Shown here: piece after piece, positions 7,966-15,528 of the stretch
Position numbering within the stretch: the first letter of the stretch is position 1
Layout: the number at the start of each line of letters is the position of its first letter
Translations under genes and position numbers: made by a program
DNA from: CAYUQT01 sp964596165
GTDB taxonomy: Bacteria > Planctomycetota > Phycisphaerae > UBA1845 > JAFGLZ01
Assembly (NCBI GenBank): GCA_964596165.1
Contig: CAZQTW010000076.1
Span: 1-27,991 of the forward strand
DNA: 27,991 nt
Reading direction: 5' to 3'
The notes under the pieces: model-generated
Seen by the model: only the letters and a program-made list of their open reading frames with translations
What the model was told of the DNA's origin: nothing
Database searches by the model: none

Positions 7966-8739
7966 ATGGGAACGGAGGATCTAAGACCCATTCTGGCGGG
8001 GTGGCCGTATGAACCGGGGCAGATCACCGTGCGCAAGGTGACCGGCCAGGACGGAAAAGAGAAGGTGCAGATGCGCATCGACCTGGGGCTGCTCCAGATG
8101 GAATTGGACGGTCGACCCGACGGAGAAAGACCCAACGGGTACGAGTCTGTTCTTGCATACCATGAGGATCGGTTGGCCCGCCACGAGGAACGTAACGGGA
8201 CGGATTTGGGTTTTCAGTTGAGCCCGGAGGAATGCCAGGCTCTCCGCGACGAGGCATTGATGTATTATCATCGGTACCTGTCCTTGTTTGTACTCGAAGA
8301 CTACGAACGGGTGGAACGGGATACGGCTCGCAATCTGCGGGTTTTGGACCTGTGCAATCGCTACGCGGCCCACGGAGGGGACCGGTTGGCTCTCGAACAG
8401 TATCGTCCGTACATTCTGATGATGAACACCCGGTCCAAGGCCATGCGGGCCGTGCGCGGGGAGAAGTTCAAGAGCGCGCTGGCCCACGTCGAAGCGGGAA
8501 TGAAGATCATTCGCGAGTTCTATGAGCAATACGGCCGTTCGGACATTTGCGAGCAGTCCGGTGAGATTCAGATCCTGCGAGCCCTTCGGCGTGAGATCGT
8601 CCAACGGTTGCCCGTTGGCGCCATTGAACGTCTGAGACGTAAGCTCGATCGCGCCATTCGCGAGGAGCGGTATGAAGACGCGGTTCGGCTTCGCGATCAG
8701 CTTAAGACGTTGCAGGACAGCGCCGAAGCCGGCGCCTGA
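7966..8739 (+). CDS. UVR (UvrB/UvrC) motif protein (257 aa)
   Basis: Soluble, charged protein with no signal peptide. The C-terminus (about 217-251) carries a clear UVR motif (IERLRRKLDRAIREERYEDA, then VRLRDQLK), the helical hairpin by which UvrB contacts UvrC and which also occurs in McsA-like and other proteins. The N-terminal part (about 15-50) is a short beta-rich region, and the middle (85-215) is helical with repeat-like features (TPR-like, uncertain). It has no UvrB helicase or UvrC nuclease motifs, so it is not a UvrB or UvrC subunit. Similar UVR proteins are common in planctomycetes, but I know of no established function. It lies 94 bases after mlaD and appears to have its own promoter. 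Confidence 0.82.
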   Translation: MGTEDLRPILAGWPYEPGQITVRKVTGQDGKEKVQMRIDLGLLQMELDGRPDGERPNGYESVLAYHEDRLARHEERNGTDLGFQLSPEECQALRDEALMYYHRYLSLFVLEDYERVERDTARNLRVLDLCNRYAAHGGDRLALEQYRPYILMMNTRSKAMRAVRGEKFKSALAHVEAGMKIIREFYEQYGRSDICEQSGEIQILRALRREIVQRLPVGAIERLRRKLDRAIREERYEDAVRLRDQLKTLQDSAEAGA

Positions 8740-8749
8740 CGCGCGCGCT

Positions 8750-9784
8750 ATGCCCCATGCTCTAGCAAACATTTCGGACGTGTTCGCCGGTCTGGCCTGC
8801 ACAAAGGGCCGCTTGGGCTATGCGGCCTCCAACATGCTGTTCGATGCCTGGCAGGCACAGCTTCGCGAGCAGATTGTTGATGTGTTGCGTCTGCCCGTTT
8901 TGCCGATCGAACCGCCGAAGGTAGAGATCATCACAAGCGAGGACTGCGGGACGTACGTTCGCGAGAAGATCGTCATGCGGGCTTCGGACGACTTGGGCGT
9001 TCCCGCCTATGTTCTTCGGCCCGTCAAGGCTCGCAAGCCGCGGCCGGGAATACTGGCCATACCGAGTCATGGTCCGGGCAAGTCGGTGACTGCTGGGATA
9101 CCGCCCGCGTGCCACACGGCATCCGATTCCCAGGGCGATCAACTCGATTATGCCCTGCAGGCCGTTCACGAGGACATGATCGCGGTCGCACCGGATCTTC
9201 GGGGGTTGGGCGAACTGGTTCTGGATGATGAATCCAGCCGTCAGCGAGGGAACAGTTGCGTGTCGCTCGCGAGCCGGGCCGTCCAGACCGGGCGTACCCT
9301 CATGGGGATGCGTATCGGGGATTTGATGCAGTTGGTGGATTGGCTCGAATCGCGGGAGGATGTGGACCCCAAGCGGATCTGTGTCACAGGGCACGGGGTG
9401 GGGGGCATGGCCGCGTTGTTTCTGGGGGCCGTGGACATACGGATACGGGCGGTCGTACTGAGCGGCTCGTTCTGCTCGTTTCAAAGTGGGCTGCTCGCGA
9501 CGGAGCACTGCGCCTGCAACTACGTTCCGGACCTCAGCACGCTCGCCGAGATCCACGATATTGGCGGGCTGATAGCACCGCGTTTTTTGTTGGTGGTGAG
9601 CGGACGGGATGACAACATCACTCCGATCGAGGGCGTACGGTCGGCGTTTGCGGAACTGGAAAAGCTGTATGCGGCCGCGGGCGCGCGACATTGTCTTGAT
9701 CTTCGAATCGGAGAGGGCGGACATCGGTACTACCGAAATTTCGTCTGGCCGTTTATCAGTCGGGCGCTGTCCGCCATTCCGTGA
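8750..9784 (+). CDS. Alpha/beta hydrolase-fold protein, nucleophile Ser replaced by Gly (344 aa)
   Basis: Resembles the acetylxylan-esterase/dienelactone-hydrolase branch of alpha/beta hydrolases: a core strand PGILAIPSHGPG (about 99-110), a nucleophile elbow CVTGHGVGGMAALFLGAV (211-228), an acid-loop VSGRDDN (283-289) and a final GEGGHRYY with His325. The elbow normally reads G-x-S-x-G; here the central residue is Gly216 (codon GGG), so the classical catalytic serine is missing while Asp and His candidates remain. It may be a pseudoenzyme or use another mechanism. The frame extends upstream into the UVR gene, but the ATG at 8750, 10 bases after that gene's stop, gives the sensible start. No signal peptide is evident. 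Confidence 0.78.
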   Translation: MPHALANISDVFAGLACTKGRLGYAASNMLFDAWQAQLREQIVDVLRLPVLPIEPPKVEIITSEDCGTYVREKIVMRASDDLGVPAYVLRPVKARKPRPGILAIPSHGPGKSVTAGIPPACHTASDSQGDQLDYALQAVHEDMIAVAPDLRGLGELVLDDESSRQRGNSCVSLASRAVQTGRTLMGMRIGDLMQLVDWLESREDVDPKRICVTGHGVGGMAALFLGAVDIRIRAVVLSGSFCSFQSGLLATEHCACNYVPDLSTLAEIHDIGGLIAPRFLLVVSGRDDNITPIEGVRSAFAELEKLYAAAGARHCLDLRIGEGGHRYYRNFVWPFISRALSAIP

Positions 9785-9807
9785 TTCCTCAACGGTGTTC
9801 TGAGGAA
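9785..9807 (+). terminator. Hairpin after the alpha/beta hydrolase gene, possible terminator
   Basis: A perfect 7-base-pair stem (TTCCTCA, 9-base loop, TGAGGAA) begins directly after the stop codon of the hydrolase gene. There is no T-run behind it, so it is not a standard intrinsic terminator. It may act as an mRNA 3'-end stabiliser or a weak terminator. Confidence 0.3.
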
Positions 9808-9892
9808 AGCGGAACCGGTTTCGAACTCATGTCGTTCCTGATCGCTGGGGCCTGGCGGACGTCTGTTCAGGAAGCTGACGGGGCGGACGACG

Positions 9893-10237
9893 ATGCAGAT
9901 TACGGAATGTCGTTTCGGCGAGATGACACTTGACGGTGTCAGGTACGACAAGGATCTCGTTGTTCATCAGGGAGAAGTCCACCCGAACTGGTTTCGCAAG
10001 GCCGGTCATAGCCTCTGTCTGAACGACTTGGCGATCATTCTGAATGATCCGCCGGAAGTACTCGTTGTGGGATGTGGTCACCTGAAAATCCTGCGGATTC
10101 CCGATGAGACTCGCGGTGCCCTGGCCGAGCGGGGCATTGACCTGATCGGGTTAAGCACGCCCCATGCCGTCCGACGGTTTCTTGAACTGATCGCGGAAGG
10201 CCGACGCGTATCGGCCGCATTCCACTTGAGCTGCTGA
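9893..10237 (+). CDS. Mth938-like domain protein (114 aa)
   Basis: A small single-domain protein covering the whole Mth938-like (DUF498/NDUFAF3-type) fold. Recognisable parts are the N-terminal ITECRFGEMTLDGVRYDKDL, a GHSLCLNDL segment, and the core strand and turn PEVLVVGCGHLK followed by LAERGIDLIGLSTPHAVRRF. Bacterial members are poorly characterised; the human relative NDUFAF3 helps assemble respiratory complex I. The ATG at 9893 has only a weak purine-rich upstream region (GGGGCGGACGACG). The gene converges on ftsH, with 19 bases between the two stop codons. Confidence 0.85.
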   Translation: MQITECRFGEMTLDGVRYDKDLVVHQGEVHPNWFRKAGHSLCLNDLAIILNDPPEVLVVGCGHLKILRIPDETRGALAERGIDLIGLSTPHAVRRFLELIAEGRRVSAAFHLSC

Positions 10238-10256
10238 TGGGGGGCGGCTGTCCCGT

Positions 10257-12290
10257 TCAGACGCCTGGCTGAGGGAGCGCGCCGGGGCCCGGCTCCGGCT
10301 CGACGCCGGTTTCCGAGCGCGTCTTGATGGGACGGGCCATGGGCGTAGGTCCGGAGTCGATGACGTCCGTAAGGGACGGTTTCTCCAGGGCCTCACCCCG
10401 AATGATTCGATTGACGTCGTCGCCGGTCAGTGTTTCGTATTTGAGCAGGGCATCCGCCAGGAGTCGGAGCTTGTCGCTGTTTTCCGTAAGGATTCGCTCG
10501 GCATCCTTGTAGGCCTCGTCGACGAATCGCTTCACTTCTTGGTCGATGAGCTGGGCGGTATTGTCCGAATAGTCGTGTCCGCCGGGCAAATCCAGCAGGC
10601 GGGGCCTGTTGCTCTCCTCACCGTAGTAGACGAATCCGATGCGCTCGTTCATGCCCCAGTCCGTTACCATTCGTCGCGCCAGCTCGGTGACTTGGCGGAT
10701 GTCGGCGGCGGCACCGGTCGAGATGTCCTTCGACTCCAGCGATTCGGCGATACGACCGGCGCACAGGACGCGGGCTGTTTGACGGAGGTATTGAGCACCA
10801 TAGGTTTGGCGATCCTTCTCGGGAAGGCTCATGGTCGCTCCACCCATGGGACCGCGTGGGATGATGCTCACCTTGTGAATCGGATCGGTGTCCGGAAGCA
10901 ATGCCTGGACGAGGGCATGGCCGGCCTCATGCCAGGCGGTGGCCAGCCGCTCCTTCTCATCGACGGCGCGGTTTCGCTTGACGCGTCCCCAACGGATTTT
11001 GTCGCGTGCTTCCTCCAGGTCCTCCTGTTCGACGTGATCCTTGTTGGCCATCGTGGCGAGCAAGGCGGCCTCGTTGATGATGGCGGCCAGATCGGCGCCG
11101 CTGAACAGGGGGGTGCCGCGGGCCAGTCGCTGGAGGTCCACGTTGGGCCTTAGCTTGATTTTCTTTGCGTAGATGTTGAGGATTTCCAGCCGCCCTTTGA
11201 TGTCGGGCAGTGGGACAAAGACCTGACGATCGAATCGACCGGGACGAACCAGCGCCGGATCGAGGACATCCACACGGTTGGTGGCGGCAATAACGATGAC
11301 CTGATCGGAGGTGTCGAATCCGTCCATCTCCACGAGAATGGCGTTGAGGGTCTGTTCCCGTTCGTCATGACCGCCGCCGTTGTAGTTGGCACCGCGTCGT
11401 CGGCCGACGGCATCGATTTCATCCAGGAAGATGATACAGGGGGCGTTGTCTTTGGCCTGTTTGAAGAGATCGCGAACGCGACTTGCACCCACACCCACGA
11501 ACATCTCGACGAAGTCGGAGCCACTGATGCTGAAGAAGGGGACGTCGGCCTCGCCGGCAATGGCCTTGGCCAACAGGGTCTTTCCGCAGCCGGGTTCTCC
11601 GACCAGCAGCACGCCCCGGGGGATCCGCCCACCGAGTCGTTGAAAGCGTTTGGGGTTCTTGAGGAACTCGATGAGCTCGGTGACCTCGTCCTTGGCCTCG
11701 TCAATGCCCGCGACATCGGCGAAGGTCACGTGGGTGTGTTCCTTCGCCGCCACGCGGTGACGGGACCTACCGAAATTCCCCAGCATGCCCGCCCCGCCGC
11801 TTGCCTGTCGGAGCTGACGAAGGACGAAGAACCAGATGAAGCCGAGAATGAGGAGCCAGGGGATGAGCGGTACAAGAACCTGCCAAAAGAGGCTCGTCGA
11901 CGCATCGATTCGATAGTCGTCCACCCCTGCTTTTTGAAGCTGTGTCACGATGTACTCGTGAAGGGAAGGGTGTATCTTGACCTCGAAATCGCGGGCGCCG
12001 TTGAGCGATTGCTCGGGTTCCTTGAGCTTGCCGATGATGGTGTCGTCCTTGAGGACGGCCGCCTCGACATCGCCGTTCTGGACGTGCGTCAGGAAGGCAC
12101 TGAGCTTCATTTCGCGGACCTCGCCCATTTGTTTGGTCAAGAGCATGACCAAAACGAGGGCGAAGCCGATGAAGACAATCCATCCCAAGATGCCCCGGCT
12201 AAACCGAATGGGGGGGCCCGAGCCGCGTCCGCTGCCCGGACGATAGTCATCATGGTTGCCGTCGGGTTCAGGCATGCGGTCGGACTCCAT
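10257..12290 (-). CDS. ftsH: ATP-dependent zinc metalloprotease FtsH (677 aa)
   Basis: Membrane-anchored AAA+ protease. Transmembrane helices lie at about 34-52 and 135-157 with a periplasmic domain between. The AAA domain has Walker A GEPGCGKT (231-238), pore loop MFVGVGASRVRDLF (263-276), Walker B IIFLDEID (286-293) and the second region of homology with arginines 349 and 352 in LVRPGRFDR. The zinc site is HEAGH (454-458), with the downstream STGAAADIRQ segment supplying the acidic ligand. The common Walker A form GPPGTGKT is changed at two positions, but the essential GKT is intact. An alternative ATG five codons in (12275) has GGAG nine bases upstream and may be the true start. The C-terminal tail is Pro/Gly-rich. 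It follows lptE by 41 bases. Confidence 0.96.
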   Translation of the reverse strand: MESDRMPEPDGNHDDYRPGSGRGSGPPIRFSRGILGWIVFIGFALVLVMLLTKQMGEVREMKLSAFLTHVQNGDVEAAVLKDDTIIGKLKEPEQSLNGARDFEVKIHPSLHEYIVTQLQKAGVDDYRIDASTSLFWQVLVPLIPWLLILGFIWFFVLRQLRQASGGAGMLGNFGRSRHRVAAKEHTHVTFADVAGIDEAKDEVTELIEFLKNPKRFQRLGGRIPRGVLLVGEPGCGKTLLAKAIAGEADVPFFSISGSDFVEMFVGVGASRVRDLFKQAKDNAPCIIFLDEIDAVGRRRGANYNGGGHDEREQTLNAILVEMDGFDTSDQVIVIAATNRVDVLDPALVRPGRFDRQVFVPLPDIKGRLEILNIYAKKIKLRPNVDLQRLARGTPLFSGADLAAIINEAALLATMANKDHVEQEDLEEARDKIRWGRVKRNRAVDEKERLATAWHEAGHALVQALLPDTDPIHKVSIIPRGPMGGATMSLPEKDRQTYGAQYLRQTARVLCAGRIAESLESKDISTGAAADIRQVTELARRMVTDWGMNERIGFVYYGEESNRPRLLDLPGGHDYSDNTAQLIDQEVKRFVDEAYKDAERILTENSDKLRLLADALLKYETLTGDDVNRIIRGEALEKPSLTDVIDSGPTPMARPIKTRSETGVEPEPGPGALPQPGV

Positions 12291-12331
12291 TTAGACCACT
12301 CAGACTGTATCGGCAGACGATCTTAGGGGGC

Positions 12332-12847
12332 TTACCAAGGTTTTTCCATCTTCTCGACAATGCGCTCCGCCAAGGCATTCATGGCCTGCTGGCTCGCCTC
12401 GTAGAAGTTCTCGCCTACAGGTTGGATGTAATCGACCGACTGTGTGATGACGGGCATATCCACCAGAACCTTTCCCGTCCGGAGGTCTTTCCAGCGAAAG
12501 CTGGTGATCACGGTGGCTTGTGTTTCCCGCGGCATGTGGGTCTTGAAATCAAGTCCCAGTGTGCCTTGCCGCACTTCGCGGATTTCACCCGTCAGCACCG
12601 TGTCTGCCTTGCGTTGGTCGCTCGTGGTCTTGTACGGCGTTTTCAGTTCGATCGCCTTGACCAGGGCCTCCGTCAACTGGAACTCGAGGCCTCGGCGAAA
12701 ATCTTTATTCTGAAAGATGGGGACATGGACCGTTCGGATGCCCGTGTCGAACATCTCGTCATGACCGACACTATACCCGCAACCTGAGACGGCACTCAGG
12801 ATCCAAGCCGCGGTCACCAACGTTGGCAGGACGACATATTGGGCCAT
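12332..12847 (-). CDS. lptE: LptE-family LPS assembly lipoprotein (171 aa)
   Basis: Outer-membrane lipoprotein that normally plugs the LptD barrel and helps insert lipopolysaccharide. The N-terminus is a lipoprotein signal ending VSGC with Cys23, followed at once by GYSVG, matching the CGYxxxG start of LptE-type proteins. The body has the family's pattern of short strands and a helix (FRRGLEFQLTEALVKAIE; ADTVLTGEIREV) and a C-terminal helix (ASQQAMNALAERIVEKME). The frame is open far upstream, but that part overlaps bamD and looks non-coding. The ATG at 12847 has AGGA at good spacing. It lies 91 bases after bamD and before ftsH. Confidence 0.82.
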   Translation of the reverse strand: MAQYVVLPTLVTAAWILSAVSGCGYSVGHDEMFDTGIRTVHVPIFQNKDFRRGLEFQLTEALVKAIELKTPYKTTSDQRKADTVLTGEIREVRQGTLGLDFKTHMPRETQATVITSFRWKDLRTGKVLVDMPVITQSVDYIQPVGENFYEASQQAMNALAERIVEKMEKPW

Positions 12848-12938
12848 GCGTGATCCTATCGAACGACACGTGCAGCGAAGCTGTTCGCCGCCACTGATCT
12901 TCCCGCCGAGGCAGGAGGTACCCACATGGGTCATTATA

Positions 12939-14039
12939 CTAGCCCGCCGGGCCCATGGGCAAAGCCGGCCCCATCGGGGGCATTGGCTCAAGGGGGGAAC
13001 CTTCCACGTCGCTTGGACGCTCGACATCGCCCAGGTTTTCGAGCCGACCCTGCGCCAGCACCGCCCATGTCGTATCGGGCCAGTACTTGATGACACTGCG
13101 GTAGTAGAACGCCGCGGCCCGCGTATGCTTGGTGCGCTCGTAGTACTGACCCACCGTGTATTCTTTCTGCGCTCGACTGTTGCGAATCTGTTCCAGGAGC
13201 AGCGGGACATTCTCATCTTGTGCGAGCTGCGGGAATTTCTTCCTGAACTGTTCGAATCGCTCTTCGGCTTCCACGAGGGCGGCATCGTCGAACTTTACCC
13301 CCGGGAAACTGGCATACGACGCCTGGGCGCTGCGCATCAGTGCCAGTTGGGCGTAGCGGCTTCGCGGAAACTCGCGAGCGAGCCGTGCGTACTCCTGTTC
13401 GGCGTCGGTGAACTCGCCCCTGCTGTAGTAATAGTCTGCTTTGATCTTGATTGCCTGTTCTGCAAAGGGGGTACCGGGGGCGCGATTAGTCGCAATGCGC
13501 TCCAGTATATCCAGAGCTTCTTCTTTTGCAGGCATTCGAATCAAACCGCCCCAGATCTTGCGCCACCGTCCGGACAAGAAGACCTCGGCGATGACAATCT
13601 CGTTTCGGAGCACGCGCTGGGCCAAATCCGTACCCTTCTGCTCGTCCAACAGACGCTCGTAGGTTTCGTAGGCCTGCATGTAGTTGCCGAGCTGGAACTC
13701 GGAATCGGCATAGTAGAAGAGGGCCTCGGGATAGCGTTCTGAATCATAATATACTTTAATCCACTTTTTGAGCAGATTTCTCGCCCGCATCAGGGCGTGT
13801 CGGTTTTCAGCCCGGGCCAGTGTTGCTCTGGCGATCTCGAGATCGCCTTCGGGGGTGCCTGGCTCAGGAGGAGCCAGCTCGAGCCATTCCCCTGTCTTGG
13901 GGTCATAGATGAGCCGTTCGGCATACCGTTCCGGTTCTTGGTCTTCCTTGGCAAGAAGTGTGGCGCATGCACATAGCGTGGCAACCAGGAGTACGGTTTT
14001 CCGACATTTGCCGATGAGTCTTGGAGTGGTGGCGTTCAT
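12939..14039 (-). CDS. bamD: BamD/YfiO-like TPR protein (366 aa)
   Basis: Envelope protein of the outer-membrane assembly lipoprotein class. The N-terminal signal (residues 1-30) contains LCAC, a possible lipobox with Cys25; a SPase I cut after Ala30 is the alternative. Helical TPR-like units follow: RYPEALFYYADSEFQLGNYM (about 95-114), then FAEQAIKIKADYYYSRGEFT and YYERTKHTRAAAFYYRSVIK near the C-terminus. It is longer than E. coli BamD (about 245 residues) and ends in a Met/Pro/Gly tail. The open frame continues upstream, but the signal peptide fixes the start near the ATG at 14039. It shares an apparent operon with lptE and ftsH, and bamA occurs elsewhere in the window. Confidence 0.8.
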   Translation of the reverse strand: MNATTPRLIGKCRKTVLLVATLCACATLLAKEDQEPERYAERLIYDPKTGEWLELAPPEPGTPEGDLEIARATLARAENRHALMRARNLLKKWIKVYYDSERYPEALFYYADSEFQLGNYMQAYETYERLLDEQKGTDLAQRVLRNEIVIAEVFLSGRWRKIWGGLIRMPAKEEALDILERIATNRAPGTPFAEQAIKIKADYYYSRGEFTDAEQEYARLAREFPRSRYAQLALMRSAQASYASFPGVKFDDAALVEAEERFEQFRKKFPQLAQDENVPLLLEQIRNSRAQKEYTVGQYYERTKHTRAAAFYYRSVIKYWPDTTWAVLAQGRLENLGDVERPSDVEGSPLEPMPPMGPALPMGPAG

Positions 14040-14094
14040 TCCTTGCCTTTGTGGAAGACCGTCCGGGATGTTCTGAGACCTCATGTAACGACAG

Positions 14095-14123
14095 ATTATA
14101 AGAACAGGTCGCCGCGGATGCAA
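14095..14123 (-). promoter_or_regulatory. Promoter of the bamD-lptE-ftsH operon
   Basis: On the minus strand a perfect TATAAT (14100 down to 14095) lies 17 bases from TTGCAT (14123 down to 14118), about 56 bases upstream of the bamD start. It is back to back with the promoter of the RNA/tRNA-Gln/prs unit. Confidence 0.55.
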
Positions 14124-14148
14124 TGTCGCTGCGCGGAATCCGGGGTGC

Positions 14149-14177
14149 TTGACACCTTCCGGATGGGTCGTTAGAGT
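14149..14177 (+). promoter_or_regulatory. Strong sigma-70-type promoter of the RNA/tRNA-Gln/prs unit
   Basis: Perfect TTGACA (14149-14154), a 17-base spacer and TAGAGT (14172-14177). Predicted transcription start is about 14184, some 195 bases before tRNA-Gln. No protein-coding gene lies in that stretch, so the transcript begins with the structured region described separately. Confidence 0.65.
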
Positions 14178-14183
14178 GTGGAT

Positions 14184-14370
14184 ATTCGCCACTGGGCAGT
14201 GGTGGTATGAAGCTGTCCTAAGCGGGGCTGCTGGGTTCGTAGGTACGGGCGATTTGCACGCCAAGGGATCCAGCAGTGGGTTGGCGCTCGCGGCGACCAA
14301 CTCAAGCCTCAGGGATAGTCCAGCGCAACCGCGAGCACGTAGCTGTTGTGCTCTCAGTAATTCCTGGTAG
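14184..14370 (+). ncRNA. Candidate structured RNA of unknown class upstream of tRNA-Gln
   Basis: The stretch between a strong promoter and tRNA-Gln folds into several perfect or near-perfect stems. P1: 14186-14205, eight pairs (two G-T) closing a GGGC loop. An outer stem: CTGTCCT (14213-14219) with AGGGATAG (14311-14318). Enclosed are CTGCTGG (14228-14234) with CCAGCAG (14270-14276), a GGCG/CGCC hairpin (14248-14262), and GTTGG/CCAAC extended by CGC/GCG (14280-14301). A further hairpin is GAGCAC/GTGCTC (14333-14353). I compared it by eye with tmRNA, SRP RNA, RNase P RNA, 6S RNA, T-box and cobalamin riboswitches and found no match of key sequences. It may be a stable small RNA, a prs/tRNA leader, or simply a GC-rich leader. 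Confidence 0.45.
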
Positions 14371-14379
14371 AGCCGACTT

Positions 14380-14451
14380 TACCCGGTGGTGTAATCGGTA
14401 ACACACCAGGTTTTGGTCCTGGCATTCCTGGTTCGAGTCCAGGCCGGGTAG
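14380..14451 (+). tRNA. tRNA-Gln (anticodon UUG)
   Basis: A full cloverleaf can be drawn: acceptor TACCCGG/CCGGGTA (7 bp), D arm GTGT/ACAC with loop AATCGGTA, anticodon arm CCAGG/CCTGG with loop TTTTGGT giving anticodon TTG (reads CAA), a four-base variable loop (CATT), and T arm CCTGG/CCAGG with loop TTCGAGT. The discriminator base is G, as expected for glutamine identity. The 3' CCA is not encoded and must be added by the CCA enzyme. It lies 55 bases before prs, probably on the same primary transcript. Confidence 0.95.
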
Positions 14452-14506
14452 ATGATTCTGTTCGATCGCGTGAAGGGTTCGCAGTAGGACGTTGTGAGGC
14501 CAAGGC

Positions 14507-15451
14507 ATGAACGGCTTAAAAGTCTTCGGCGGGACGAGCAACCCCGCGCTGGCGGAGAAGATAGGCCGGTATCTGGGTGTCAGCCTTGGCCGGGCGCGGA
14601 TCGACGAGTTTCCCGACGGGGAGCTTGTAGTCAAGCTGGACGATGACGTTCGGGGGCGCGACGTATTCGTCATCCAGAGCACATGCCATCCGGTCAACCG
14701 AAACCTGATGGAGCTCTTGGTTTTCATTGACTGTATCCGGCGGGCATCGGCCAGGCGCATAACGGCGGTCTTGCCCTATTTCGGGTATGCGAGGCAGGAT
14801 CGCAAAGATGAGGGACGTGTCCCGATCACGGCGAAGTTGGTGGCGAACCTCATCACGACGGCAGGCGCCGATCGTGTATTGACGATCGACCTTCACGCCG
14901 CTCAGATCCAGGGATTCTTTGACATTCCGGTCGATCATCTCTTGGCCGAACCCGTCTTTTCGAGCTATTTCCACCGGACGGTCAAGGAAGACGTGGTGTT
15001 GGTCAGTCCGGACGTAGGCAACCTGAAACGTGCTCGGATCTACGCCCAGCACTTGCAGGGTGATATTGCCGTGATTGACAAGCGTCGGATCAGCGGATCG
15101 GAGGCGGTGGTCCAGAACATTATCGGTGAGGTCCGGGGCAGGCATGTTCTCATGGTGGATGACATGATTGCGACGGCGGGCACCGTGTGCGAGGCGGCCA
15201 AGCTGGTGAAGAGCTTTGGTGCGACCCGGGTTACGGTGGGCGCGACCCACGCGGTGCTGTGCGGTCCGGCCATGGAGCGATTGAGCACGGCACCCATCGA
15301 TACCCTGGCGGTGACGGATACGATTCCGCTGAACAGCAAGTGTGCGTTCGGCGGAAAGAAGATCGAGATCCTGAGTGTGTCCGAGTTGTTGGGCGAAGCG
15401 ATTCGGAGGATCCATCGCGACGAATCGGTCAGCAGCCTGTTTCTGAAGTGA
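14507..15451 (+). CDS. prs: Ribose-phosphate pyrophosphokinase (314 aa)
   Basis: Makes PRPP from ribose 5-phosphate and ATP, the precursor of purines, pyrimidines, histidine, tryptophan and NAD; cytoplasmic, usually hexameric. Clear motifs are the N-terminal KVFGGTSNPALAEKI, the ATP-binding flexible loop YFGYARQDRKDEGRVPI (91-107), DLHAAQIQGFFD (128-139) and the PRPP-binding loop MVDDMIATAGT (216-226). Length is normal for class I enzymes. The ATG at 14507 has GAGG seven bases upstream. It follows tRNA-Gln and precedes the L25/Ctc gene, a prs-ctc-pth order that recurs in many bacteria. Confidence 0.97.
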   Translation: MNGLKVFGGTSNPALAEKIGRYLGVSLGRARIDEFPDGELVVKLDDDVRGRDVFVIQSTCHPVNRNLMELLVFIDCIRRASARRITAVLPYFGYARQDRKDEGRVPITAKLVANLITTAGADRVLTIDLHAAQIQGFFDIPVDHLLAEPVFSSYFHRTVKEDVVLVSPDVGNLKRARIYAQHLQGDIAVIDKRRISGSEAVVQNIIGEVRGRHVLMVDDMIATAGTVCEAAKLVKSFGATRVTVGATHAVLCGPAMERLSTAPIDTLAVTDTIPLNSKCAFGGKKIEILSVSELLGEAIRRIHRDESVSSLFLK

Positions 15452-15528
15452 GTGACGACCTGTACAGTCGACAGTGACGGGGCACCTTGCACCCGACGGC
15501 GAATGCAGGGTCGCAGGAGACGGACGTA

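Noticed and set aside
12848..13285. N-terminal extension of the lptE frame
   Set aside because: It overlaps bamD on the same strand and has Ser/Arg-rich out-of-frame composition; the lipoprotein signal fixes the start at 12847.
14149..14370. Open frame of 73 codons over the tRNA-Gln upstream region
   Set aside because: It starts at the -35 hexamer, has no ribosome site and no protein-like pattern; the interval is better explained as RNA structure.
14184..14370. Known RNA classes (tmRNA, SRP RNA, RNase P RNA, T-box, cobalamin riboswitch)
   Set aside because: Key conserved sequences such as the SRP GGAAG loop context, the tmRNA tRNA-like start and the T-box GGTGG motif with its antiterminator are not present; GCCACTG occurs but at the wrong place for a cobalamin riboswitch.
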